Assembly: GCA_019671005.1 (NCBI GenBank)
Contig: CM033744.1
Location: 16,794,128 to 16,858,127, forward strand
DNA length: 64,000 nt
Direction: 5' to 3'
Source of the DNA: Hibiscus mutabilis
Taxonomy: Eukaryota > Streptophyta > Magnoliopsida > Malvales > Malvaceae
The position numbers and the translations under genes are program-made. A model generated the notes under the pieces. It searched no databases. It was not told the DNA's origin and saw nothing but the letters and a program-made list of their open reading frames with translations. Shown in pieces: positions 22,810 to 33,605 of this stretch (positions are counted from its first letter, which is position 1; each line of letters begins with the position of its first letter).

Positions 22810-23643
22810 CGATTCAATCATATTGAAAGTCTCGGGATAGCACGATTGTCATTTTTGGGTATTATGTTAATCTATTTTGGAGCAATTGGTTATCAAACAA
22901 AGTCATATATCGAACATTATAAAATTTTGTAGCATGCTTGTTAACATATTAATTATGTAATCTCAATTCAGGTGTGTGTGTCTTTTCACCATGTTATATG
23001 AATATGTGCACCATGCCTGAATTCTTTGGTTACTACAATTATTTGTATTTGAAGATTATGCATGTCTGACATGCTGCATAACTGATAATAGAATATTACT
23101 CTATTGCATGTTTGTCTATAGTTATTGAAAATGTGTTATTAAGTTTGATGAACTTGACTGAATAACTTGTTGACTGAATAACCTACACCACTGGGTAAAT
23201 CAGAATGTTTGCCCTGTTATATGAATTGTGAATCTGACAATGGTAATTTGAATTACTGACTTAATCGTATTATTGATCTGTATGTATGTCTAAATCATTA
23301 TTGTTCAAAAATAATTGTTGCCAATAAGAGAATATGTATGTATGTTAAGTGAGATATAATGCTCTGAATTCTAGACTCACCTATATAACGTTCTGTATTT
23401 CGTACAATGTGACATCTATCTTATTGTTCTAAAAGCAAATATGTATTATTGAATTATCTGAAATGTTAATTAATCTAAATGACTGAATTGTTATTGTTCT
23501 AAACTTTTGAGTCATCTGTTACTTTCCTGTATATTGTAAATATCTGCCAATTCTATTTTGCAAGTAGGTATGTACATCATACTACACTCTTCTTGGGGAT
23601 TGGGTTTTTAAGGTTTTGCACTCTTACAAATTCTATAATAAGT
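22810..23643. other. Unassigned non-coding stretch
   Basis: 834 bases between the LTR-B end and the LTR-C end. It is AT-rich with repeated 'ctgaat', 'aatgactgaattgtta' and 'gactgaataac' text. The style resembles the interior of a plant LTR, but I cannot match it to another copy in the window. No protein-coding frame is convincing. Confidence 0.35.
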
Positions 23644-26076
23644 TGTAACATTCCGTATTACTACCCGTTATACTATAATATGATGTACTATTATGTATTA
23701 TTGCCCATTTAGCGATACATCACTTACTATTACCGTTTACTATAATACATTAATATATTGTAGCACCCTAATCAATATTCTATATCCCATAGTAATTATA
23801 GTATCACATAACGAATATACCAAAGTATCACAATCCTATTCATTAGAAAATTATAAATTATCCATTTTACTATTTATTGTGTAGAATCATATTTTAATTT
23901 TTTTTATCCACTCGAATTAATTTCGATTTCAGGCAGTAACTTGACAGTTCTTATCTATAATATATAAGGAATATAACTGTTTAGAAACTACCTAAAATAA
24001 AATCTACTTGATTACTCTATTTAGTCTTTTCTTGTCATTACCTGATTTTTAATTTAATATAACTACTTACTATCTGCTATAAATATAAACTAGTTTATAC
24101 TATATTGCAACCCATATATAAATTAGTATATAACCAATTAATTTAACATATACATGCGATCTAGAAATATCAAACACATCAAGTGATGTTATTACTGATA
24201 CTGTAATTATACTCCATATAAGTAGGATGCCCGCTCCTTACTCCGATTTCTGCTTTTTACCTACGCGTGAAAACCATCACACGCTTAGTATAGACTTAGT
24301 GAGGCAATAATAATTTTCTGTGCAATATAACATAACTATAAATAATAACATATAATCGTGTTTATGCATTTTGAATCACTAGATATGACTTACCATTATG
24401 TTTATCATATATCAAATAATATAAACCGGATATAATTTTCTTACCAATATACTTGCCATAACTTTAAAAGTTTGTGAACTCTTTCACATGAAACTCTTTC
24501 ACGTGTTTATCAAATATTTACCGTATAACCATAGCCCAAATATAACCTATGAGGACCCTGGTACACGAGTCAAATATGCACCGAAGTGCTAATGCACATA
24601 AGGTCGTGCCCACCATCCGCACATTTATAAGGCCATGCTAACCATCCGCACATTTATAAGGCAGTGCTAACCATACACTAAATGTCCTTTATATACACTA
24701 TAGTGCTATCCCAGATACCAGAATATGCAGCTTGCTACTGGACTCTATGGCATGCCGACTATACCCTGTCCCTCAATGACTTATTTGGGCATATTTCCAT
24801 ATTTAATTCATCCATGCAATGTATATCAATATCATTTAGCATTGGGTAATTCATACCCGAAATAACATTCATAATATAACATCATATATAACTAGTGATC
24901 CATGCATTTATATTCAACTTCTGACATATTTAGAACATGCCAAATATATGATCAATGACATAAATATCATGCCAAGATATATAAACCAGGTAGACTTATC
25001 GTAAGTCTTACCAATGATGTATAAAACATCCATGTATCATGTTACGTATGCATTGCACTTACCGAATACCTCACTAGTAAACCTTGTTATAGATGGTAGC
25101 TTTACTCTTGAAACTTTTCCTTATCTTTAAATTTTCTCGTACTATGATCTTGATCACGATCATGATCTATAAAATCATCGTTTACCGAATACATATATTT
25201 AAAAGCATATGTTAGTACCATTCTAACATAAGCACATATTAGGAATAAAGTTCCTAAAAATCCTTCACTATCCATATCCATCACAAATTCACAAGAATAT
25301 CTAAATTTTCATAATATAACCATAAAATGAATTCTTTTAGAATTCACTTCAACGTTCCAAATTATTCAAAATGGTCACTTGCCATTAAACTTTAAATTCA
25401 ATCATTAAACAACATATTCAAGTATTCCAAGAATACTTTCAAGCTTAACACATAAATTTCTAACCAATTTCCATTTCAATCCCATATTCCCTTAATTTGC
25501 TATTTGGTCCTCAACACTTAGCAAACTTCTCAAAATGATCCAATTGAATCTTCTAACATTAATTTTCAGCATAATATATCAACTTTCCAACATTTGCATC
25601 TTAATCCCTTAATTTCTCAAGTTATGCAAAAAGGTCCTTAAAACTTAACAAAGCTCCAATTTAATCCAAACAACATTTTAAGCCTTGTAAAAATCATTCA
25701 CACGTCATTTATAGCCTTAGGGAATTTTTTCATAATTTTCCCTAATATTCTTCCAATATGCTGAAAGGTCACTACGTCCAAAATTTTCCAATTTGATTCA
25801 AGCATGAATTCGACTTCTAAACCTCATTTCCATGCTTCTACAATCATTCCCATAACAGAATCAATCTAATTTCAACTTCACAACAAAACCCTAACTTTAA
25901 ACAAATTAGGATTTAGCTACTTTCAAGTAGTTTCAATCATAATATAAGTTTGGATATGATTCTACAACAACAATTTCATTAAAAACTAACCTTAACTCAT
26001 CATATTTAAACACCCTTTCATCCATCAAAATCACAAAACTAGGGTTTCAAGCAAGGAAAGCATGAATAAATGGTCA
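23644..26076 (-). repeat. LTR-C relative, minus orientation, start truncated
   Basis: On the minus strand it ends GGAATGTTACA at 23644. It carries LTR landmarks seen in other families: GGCATGCCATAGAG, a short tandem array 'catccgcacatttataagg' (24600-24690), a CGTGTGA...TCACGCG hairpin followed by TAGG (24257-24285), and a donor-like CGGTAAGTG. The canonical start is missing. At 26076/26077 it abuts another truncated LTR in the opposite direction. An open frame at 25102-25284 has no recognisable domain. Confidence 0.65.
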
Positions 26077-28782
26077 TAATCGAGTTTAATCTTTGCTGGA
26101 GATAAAAGGATGTTAGGAAAGGGGTTTTGGATGTTATTACATGATGGTTGATGGCTTGAATTGTTGTTTTATGGCTAGGTTAAGTTTCAAAAACGTTTGA
26201 GGATGATTTCGGTATGTTTCAGATGGTTTTTGAGTGGGCAACTTAGGAGTTGCGGGAGACCGCTGTTAGGCAATGGTTTGAATGCATTTTAATGCATTTG
26301 TCCTCTAGTTTTATGTGTTGAAAATAGGGGATAGTCAAGGTGTCAAAGCTTGACGTTGTTCGGTGGCTTGCCGGGAGCTTGATTCGTGTTGGCAAGGAAG
26401 GCGAGGTGTATCAATGAGTGGAAAGTAGTTTTAAATGATTTACAAAGGTTTCTAAAGGTTGTTGGGAGCTTAGGGTAAGCGTGATACACTTACCTAAGCT
26501 CGAAAGTATGTTTCCCTTATTTTGCTCTTGAATATCGGCTTAGATATGAGCATGTTGCTGCATGTTTTGGTGATAAACATGGTATAATTTACTTACTGGA
26601 AATGCATGATTTTGAGTACATATGCATGGGTTTGAAGGTATATTAAATGCTTTTGAGCATTGGTTTTCATTCTGGTTGGGAATGGTGTTATTACATTGGC
26701 AATGAGATTTGCATATGTGGTGTTTTATGAAATGCATTGTAAAACAGTAAGTAAATGGTTTTGTAAATGATATATTGGCTATGTGACAAGATAAGAAAAC
26801 AATCAGATATAGTTGGCATGCCTTAGGATTAAAAGTGCACTATAAAATATAAACAAAATCGATTGTGGTTATGGGTCCTTGAGGTATGGCGGTGCAACGA
26901 GGGCACTTGGACTGTTGGGAACCTCATTTAGGAATTTATGGTTTAACTAGGCAACCCAAATTGACGGTGATCTTGCTGATTAACTAGGCATGGTTGGTAT
27001 ACTTGCGATTTAACTAAGCAATGGTGAGATATCGCGGTTTAACTAGGCGAGGGTGTCAAATCTTGAGGTTTAACTAGGCAAGGTTTAGGATATCATGCGG
27101 TCGAACTAGGCATGGTATGAGATATTCGTGTATCTGATATGTGCATAGGATAGAGGTAGTCTATCCGGGTCACTATAACTGCCAATCTATGAGAAAATTC
27201 ATGTGTTGAACCCTATTTGTAAAGTTTTGGATTTAAGCATGGTTTGTTTAAAATGCTTTGGGAATTAAGCATGGAATGTATATGATGTTAAATGTTGTTT
27301 ATTATGTTTTGATTCGGTTGGAATCATGGGAAAATGCTTAGGTTGTAAGCATGTTTTGGGAAAAGCAAGCGTGTAGTTTTAAAATGGTTTAGAGCATCAT
27401 TGTTTATGAGCATCCTCACTAAGCATGTGTGCTTACGCTCCCTTTTTCCTAATGATGCAGAGAATTAAAGTTCGGGGCAGCAAAGGCAAGGTTTGCAAGG
27501 ATCCAAGAGATACACTTCTTTTGATTATGAACTCTATTTACGTTTCTAGTTAATAAGGCAATGTGTTCACCATGGTTTTTGGGAGTTGTAAATATGTTGC
27601 TTGATGGTTCTTTAGAATGATTCTATGCTAGTTTTGATGTTGGTTATATGTTGTTTAGCTTGACGTTGTTATTTGCCCATGGTTGACGTTGAATGGATGT
27701 GTAGGTATGCATCTAGAGATTCTTTGTAGAGTGCTACATCGTGCTGGATTGACCAAGTTTAGTATGCTATGTTAAGTGTGTTGGCATGTTGCTTATGTTG
27801 TGAATAGCCTAATTGTGCGTTTTGGTATGTTTGGCAACGGGGTCTAGGAAGCATGCCTCTAGAGTGGTCTTTTGGAAGCTTGTTATTGTTTTGCTTGCCT
27901 AATCTTGGCATAAATGTTAGATTATGTGTATTGAGGTGTTGATATGTATGTTTGAGAGTTGATAGGGGCCCACTACATCTAGAATTATGTGAAAAACCAG
28001 CTGGTATTGACATTACAAGCCCAGGCGTACCGATACGCGAGGGACCGTATCGGTACGGCTGGGCAATTTTGGGGAAGGTGTTTTGGTACAGGCAGAGGTG
28101 TTTCGGTACAGATAGGTAAACAAGGCCAGAGTATATCGATATGAGAAGGGGCGTTTTGGTATGCCTAGTGGTCATTGGAATTTTACTTTTTGGAGACGGG
28201 GTTGCATACCAAAACACCAAGGAACCGTATCAGTACGAAGTGAAATGATTTTAAACTGTATTATAAGTTCAAAGTAGCATACCAGTACGGGCCTCACCAT
28301 ATCGAAACAATATGTTGACAACCTTATCGATACGAGTCTCAGCGTATCGATACGGACGTCGTTAAATATATTAATGTCGTGGAAGGCCAGTTCAGTTTTC
28401 TTCCATTTTAGTCCCTGATTCTTGTTTTGTCAATTATTTGAGCATGGATGATCGTCTGAAGCTGATCCTTGACATTTAAGCATGAAACAAACTTAATTAA
28501 AGGCTGGTAATTTTAAAATTGGAAAAGCCCTTTTATATTGTTGAATTTACAATTTGATCCCTAAAGTGTGTTTCGTCCAATTGGATGTCATTACGATGCT
28601 CGATTGAGATAAGTGCTTACCTATGAACAGCATGACCGTGCAGGAAAGCATCATTGCATCTAGACAAGATAAAAATGAAAAAATTGAAGTGTTTTAGGTT
28701 TAATCTTTATGGTTTACTTCAGTAAACCTAATACAGCTTGCTCAGACCGGTCTTGCGACTAGGCCGGGTCGAGGGGGTTTCA
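26077..28782 (+). repeat. 5' LTR of copy A2, truncated (2.7 kb)
   Basis: Matches 34190-36895 from 'ataatcgagtttaatc' onward. It ends GGGGGTTTCA at 28782. It contains the TTTAACTAGGCA array (26930-27120), the TAAGCA-tgtg-TGCTTA hairpin (27420-27435) with downstream ATGATGCAG, and the GTATCGATAC cluster (28020-28370). Minus-strand open frames at 26540-26737 and 27759-28220 are LTR shadows that recur at other LTR copies. Confidence 0.88.
27420..27460 (+). promoter_or_regulatory. Hairpin plus acceptor-like motif in LTR
   Basis: A perfect 6-bp stem TAAGCA/TGCTTA with loop TGTG (27420-27435) is followed by 'cctttttcctaatgatgcag'. Equivalents lie at 3580-3595 (-), 7485-7499 (-), 35532-35547, 58890-58905 and, with other sequences, in LTR-B and LTR-C. 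The function is unknown. It could be an RNA structure near poly(A) sites, or a 3' splice region. Confidence 0.5.
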
Positions 28783-28787
28783 TTTGC

Positions 28788-28800
28788 TGGTATGAGATCT
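28788..28800 (+). other. Decayed primer-binding site, initiator tRNA-Met type
   Basis: TGGTATGAGATCT follows the LTR end. Canonical is TGGTATCAGAGCC, so several positions have changed. Confidence 0.75.
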
Positions 28801-29017
28801 AGGTTTGCAAAAGGTTGGGATGTTGTTGTTTGGTTAGTTGACGTTGTTTGAACTGCACGGTGATTGTGTATATGTTCGATGATTGTTTAGTGTTCTGTTG
28901 GGGTATGTTTGGGAACACATTGCCTATTACTGAGGATTTTAAATGTGTTTTAAAGTTGGCTTGGATCCTTTGCCTGATGCTAGCCTAACTCTAATGTGTT
29001 TTGATGCTTTTGTTAGC

Positions 29018-30128
29018 ATTGCTCGACGTGAGACACGATCTATGGCTAATACTATCGGGGTTAGGCAAAATAATGAAATAGAGGAGAATCTCCCTCATGT
29101 TTTACCTCCTCCTCCTCTAGTGGTTCCTCCAGTTGACGTTGGGGCGGGTGAAGCACCCTAGGTTCACCAAGTGCCAGTATATGGTGATTTGACTCCGTTA
29201 GTTCCGGCAATAACGGGAGCTTTTTAGGCAACAATGGCTAGAGTGCACTAACACCTGCTGTGGTGGCAAATCAATGTTTACTCTTAGAGCATTTAAGGAG
29301 TTTGAGAGGTGAGGAGTTTTAGGGTTTAAGCCTAGAGGCAGTCGAGGGCTGGCTGGAAAAGATGGTTTACCTCATGAATCAGATGGGATGTAATGAGGAG
29401 TGCAAGTTGGGTTGCACTGTATCTCTGCTACAGAGGATGCTTATCATTGGTGGGTGACCACAATTGCTGGTGTTCCTGAGGCAGATGTTACTTGTTAGTT
29501 ATTTTAGAGAGCTTTCAAGAGGAAGTATCTTCGTACCCAGCACTTCAATATGAAGAAGTGTGAGTTTATGTCGCTATCTCAGGGAGGCATGTATGTTGCT
29601 GAATACGAGGTAAAGTTTGTTCGTCTGAGTCAATATGCTCCGGATTTGGTTCCAGATGGCTAGCAGAGATGTGAAAGGTTTCGTCATGGTCTTGTTAAGG
29701 ACATTAAGACGTACCTCCTGGCTGCGGATTACATAAATTTCAATGTGTTGGTCAATCGGGCCAATGATATTGAGAAATTATTGGGTGCACCAGTTCAAGC
29801 CGCAGGTGTGAACTTGGGTTAAAGAGTGGCGGATTCTAGCTATTCTGGGTGGCAAAATAGAAAGTTCAGGGACAAGAGGCATAAGCCAGATCACAGCCGT
29901 GGTGGTGGAGTTGGCCAAGGTGCTTTGGGAGCTCGTGTTGCACTAGAGTGTGAGCGATGCGGTAGGCGCCACGTGGGTATATGCTGGGGTAATGCTGGAG
30001 CTTGTTGGATTTGTGGTTCATCTAATCACTTGAAGCATGATTGTCCTTGGGCTGCGAGATATGTACCAGCACAGGTTGCTGCACCTGCTAGGGGCCGGGG
30101 CCGAGGCCGTGGCAGGGGTAATTTTTAG
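29018..30128 (+). pseudogene. Gag with zinc knuckle, Tekay copy A2
   Basis: Aligned to the gag at 60368, the start codon position holds ATT (29018-29020). In order: a proline-rich N-terminus; amber stops at 29159 and 29228, both at CAG positions of relatives; the central gag domain, still readable as 'AFKRKYL...NMKKCEFMSLSQGGM...EYEVKFVRLSQY'; and a basic linker. Then come two Cys/His clusters, CERCGRRHVGIC and the canonical CX2CX4HX4C knuckle CWICGSSNHLKHDC, and a GRGRGRGRG tail. The role would be particle assembly and RNA packaging. Neighbours are the primer site upstream and protease downstream. Multiple stops show it is dead. Confidence 0.85.
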
Positions 30129-30239
30129 AGACGTGGGGATGGTCAAAAGGGTATGGCTTATGCTGCAGTGGTAAGACCTAAAGGTGGTGGACTGGCATGA
30201 GTCTTTGCTCACCTTGAGGGTCGTAATGACACGGATGTA

Positions 30240-30780
30240 ATCGTAGGTACTTTTACTTTGCAATCCTTGTCATTGTTATCTTTGGTTGGTTCAGGGTCTA
30301 TACATTCATATATAGTGAGTGAACATGAATCTTTGCTGAATCTTACTATTGAGAAGTTGGATATTGGCATGTTAGTCACAAGTTCCTTTGGGGAGATGGT
30401 TACAACAAGAAGGTTGTACTGACGTTGTCCTTTAGTGGTGCATGGACTTGAGTTTGTTGCAGATCTGATGGAATTGCCATTCCATGGTTTTGATATCATT
30501 TTGGGTATGGATTGGTTGAGTGAGAACATAACAATTGTGGATTGTGAATCCAAGAGGATTTTCTTGAGGTTGGCCAATGATTATGAGGTTGTGGTGGTTG
30601 GCGAGAATGTTAAGTTTCTGTCCAATGTGGTTTCGGTTGTTAGAGCGGAGAAGATGATGTTTGATGGTTGCCAAGCTTATTTGGCTGTTGTTATGAATCT
30701 GGAAGCCAAGTGTGTTTGAGTGTTGGGCATTCAGACTGTTTGCGACTTTCCTGAGGTTTTTTCTGAGGAGTTGCCAAGTT
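30240..30780 (+). pseudogene. Aspartic protease, Tekay copy A2
   Basis: The retropepsin domain between gag and RT. The active-site block reads LSLVGSGSIHSYI, where relatives have LIDxGSTHxYI, so the catalytic Asp is Gly and the protease could not work even with an open frame. Further motifs: VTSSFGEMV, a stop near 30421, FVADLMELPFHGFDIILGMDWLS, EVVVVGENVKFLSN, GCQAYLAVV. A TGA at 30717-30719 replaces the TGG seen in copy A3. The linker CDFPEVFSEELPSLPP leads into RT. Confidence 0.85.
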
Positions 30781-31430
30781 TACCTCCAAATAGAGAGGTG
30801 GAGTTTCGTATTGAGACATACGAGGGTACAACACCGGTCTTTATTGTTCCTTATAGGATGGCACCTAAAGAATTAAAGGAGTTGAAGTCACAGCTTCAGG
30901 AGTTGTTGGACGATGGGTTCATTCGACCAAGTGTTTCCCCGTGGGATGCTTCTATTCTCTTTGTGAGAAAAAAGATGGTACGATGCGTATGTGCATTGAT
31001 TATCGTTAGTTGAACAAGTTGACGATAAAGAACAGGTACTTGTTGCCTCGGATCAATGACTTGTTCGATCAGTTTCATGGAGTAGCAGTATTTTCAAAGA
31101 TAGATTTAACGTCAGGATATTACCAGTTGAAGGTTAAGGATGTGGATGTGCATAAGACCGCGTTCCGTACGAGGTATAGGCATTATGAGTTTCTGGTCAT
31201 GCCTTTCGGTTTGACAAATGCCCCGACTGCTTTTTTGGACATGATGAATAGAGTGTTCTATGAGTATCTTGATCAGTTCGTGGTGGTGTTCATAGATGAT
31301 ATTCTCGTGTACTCTCAGACTGAGGAAGAGCATATTCGGCATTTGCGGATAGTGTTGTAAGTGTTAAAGGATAATTAGTTGTACGCTAAGTTCAGCAAGT
31401 ACGAGTTCTAGCCAAAAAGGAAGTGACATT
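30781..31430 (+). pseudogene. Reverse transcriptase, Tekay copy A2
   Basis: The Ty3/gypsy RT palm is readable: VPYRMAPKELKELKSQLQELL, GFIRPSVSPW, IDYR-stop-LNK, FSKIDLTSGYYQLKV, AFRTRYRHYEFLVMPFGLTNAP, and the catalytic box as VVFIDDILVYS. A 1-base loss near 30970 shifts frame, TAG at 31007-31009 replaces a Gln, and TAA at 31358-31360 replaces another. Each stop fits a single C-to-T change. It would have copied element RNA to DNA in the particle. The catalytic Asp residues survive, but the frame does not. Confidence 0.9.
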
Positions 31431-32156
31431 TCTTGGTCATGTGATCTCCGCAGAGGGTATTTGCATTAATCCACAGAAGATTGAGGCTATTCTCAATTGG
31501 AAGCCGCCTAAGTCTGTATCGGAGGTGCGTATTTTTCTTGGGTTAGCTGGTTATTATTGCCATTTTGTTGAGGGTTCTCGAGTATTGCAACACTGTTGAC
31601 CAAGTGTTGCAAAAGAATGTTCCTTATGCGTGGACGGAGAAGCAGCAGCACAATTTTGAGACGTTAAAGGAAGTTCTGACACATTCTCCTGTGTTGATTC
31701 AACCTGAATTTGGGAAGGAGTTTGTGGTTTATAGTGATGCGTCGTATGTTGGATTGGGTTGTGTGCTGATGCAGTATGGGAAGGTTGTGGCCTTGGCATC
31801 GAGGCAGTTGAAGGTTCATGAGCGTGATTATCCAACTCATGATTTAGAGCTTGCGACAATGGTTTTCGCTTTAAAATTTTGGTGACATTACCTCTATGGT
31901 GAGAAGTGTGTGATCTTTACGGATGAGCTTGAAACATTTGATGTCCCAGAAAGATTTGAATATTAGGCAACGTAGATGGTTGAAGTTGCTTAAGTATTAC
32001 GACTTGACCATTGAGTATCATCCTGGTAAAGCCAATGTAGTGGCGTTTGCATCAAGTCGTAAGGTTGCGGTTGAGCTACGAGTTATGTTTTCAAGGTTAT
32101 GTGTGATACGAGAGGGCAGTTTGCTGGATGAACTGCAAGTTAAGCCTATGTTATCA
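31431..32156 (+). pseudogene. RNase H domain and linker, Tekay copy A2
   Basis: Starts after a frameshift and a TGG-to-TAG change near 31411. Motifs: TFLGHVIS, a deleted segment near 31570 where relatives have the end of the thumb region, QKNVPYAW, then RNase H with VVYSDASYVGLGCVLMQ, ALASRQLK and HDLELATMVFALKFW. Next is a TGA at 31883-31885 where relatives have CGA, then LMSQKDLNIRQRRWLKLL and YHPGKANVV. The first catalytic Asp (SDAS) and the Glu of HDLELA are visible. Broken by at least two frameshifts and stops. Confidence 0.87.
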
Positions 32157-33060
32157 TAGTTGATTAAAGCTAAGAAACCTTATGATGATTTGTTGGTTGA
32201 ACATGTTAAGGACATAGCCGAAGGTAATTCGACAGATTTTCATTTTGATGATGATGGAGTTTTGCGCTTCAAGGGTCGAATAGTGGTGTTGGATGATCCA
32301 GAGTTGAGGCACACTATCTTGACTGAGGCACACTCTAGTCCTTTTGCTGGTAGTGTTAAGATGTATCGTGATTTGAATGAGACATACTACTGGGTTGGGT
32401 TGAAAAAGGATGTGGTTGAGTTTGTTTCCAAGTGCATGGTATGTCAGCGGGTTAAGGATTAACATCAATTTCCATTCAGGTTGTTGCAACCGCTAAAAAT
32501 TCTGGAGTGGAAATGGGAGAGAATCACCATGGATTTTGTAACAGGTTTGCCGTTGACACCGGCTAAGAAGGATTCTGTTTGGGTGATTGTTGACCGTTTC
32601 ACAAAGTGTTCACATTTCCTGCCAGTGCATACAACGTACACCTTCGACAAGTTGGTAGAGTTGTTTATAGCGAAGATTGTTAGCTTGCATGGTGTACCTA
32701 AATCCTTCATTTCAGATAAGGATCTGAGGTTTACGGTAAAGTTTTGGAAGAGTTTGCCCTAAGCCTTGGGTTTGAGGTTGAGTTTTAGCACTGTGTATCA
32801 TCCTCAGTCGGATGAGCAGTATGAGTGAGTTATCCAAATTTTGGAAGATATGCTGAGATGCTGTATTATAGAGTTCCAAGGAACCTGGGAGAAACATTTT
32901 CCTTTAGCTGTGTTTGCTTACAACAACAATTATCAGGCAAGTATACATATGGCTCCTTATAAGGCATTATATGGCCGAAGATGTCATACGCCCTTATGTT
33001 GGGTTGAGGTGGGGAAAAGCATGTTGCCCTACCGGATGTGTTGAAAGACACAGACGAGAA
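32157..33060 (+). pseudogene. Integrase zinc-binding and catalytic core, Tekay copy A2
   Basis: The HHCC region reads EAHSSPFAGSVKMYRDL...CMVCQRVK. The CX2C pair is present, but the second His (from the usual HPG stretch) is gone with a short deletion. The core shows WERITMDFVTGLP (first Asp), VDRFTKCSHFLPV, HGVPKSFISDKDLRF (second Asp) and, after stops at 32760-32762 and near 32827, the Glu-containing ILEDMLR helix. Later APYKALYGRRCHTPLCW is readable. Stops at 32157 and 32460 also interrupt. It would have inserted the DNA copy into the genome and is now inactive. Confidence 0.88.
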
Positions 33061-33593
33061 GGTTAAGCTTGTATGCGACGGTTGAAAGCAGCTGCGGACC
33101 GACATAAATCTTACGCGGATTTGAAGCGAAATGAGGTGGAATATGCGGTGGGCGATAGCGTATTCTTGAAAGTGTCACCATGGAAAAAAGGTGATGAGAT
33201 TTGGACGTAAGGTTAAGCTTAATCCAAGGTTCATTGGACCATATGAGGTTATTGAGCGTGTGGGTCTTGTGGCATATCGGTTGAGGTTACCTCATGAGTT
33301 GGAGAAAATTCATAATATCTTCTATGTTTCGATGTTGAGGAGATATCGATCAGATCCATCGCATGTTATGGCGGTGGAGGATGTGGAGTTGAGGCTGGAT
33401 CTATCTTTTGATGAGAAACCCGTAGAGATCCTCGATACCAGCAAGAAAGTCTACATGGTAAAATGATAGAGCTCGTGAAAGTTTTGTGGCGACACCGAGG
33501 TGTTGAAGAAGCTACTTAGGAAAGTAAGGCGGATATGAAGAGCAATTTCTGCATCTGTTTCCTCAAGGTAATTTTGGGGATGAAATTTCTTAA
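33061..33593 (+). pseudogene. Integrase C-terminus and chromodomain-like tail, Tekay copy A2
   Basis: Reads through LKAAADRHKSYAD, KVSPWK, then, after a frameshift, RFGRKVKLNPRFIGPYEVIERVGLVAYRLRLP, IHNIFYVSMLRRY, and the tail KVLWRHRGVEEAT-stop-ES where relatives have TWES (TGG to TAG, near 33520). The homologous fragment is at 409-819. A chromodomain-like tail supports assignment to the chromovirus branch, probably Tekay/Del. Confidence 0.85.
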
Positions 33594-33605
33594 ATGTGGG
33601 AGAGC
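33594..33605 (+). other. Polypurine tract
   Basis: ATGTGGGAGAGC immediately precedes the LTR start TGTAACACCCC at 33606. Confidence 0.75.

Noticed and set aside
25102..25284. A 60-codon minus-strand frame with Asp/His-rich text
   Set aside because: It lies inside the LTR-C relative and is too short and unconserved to support.
27759..28220. A 153-codon minus-strand open frame
   Set aside because: It lies inside LTR-A2, has no domain, and recurs as shorter shadows in the other LTR-A copies (e.g. 35910-36125, 3001-3216).
31554..31859. A minus-strand frame of 101 codons
   Set aside because: Antisense shadow of RNase H.
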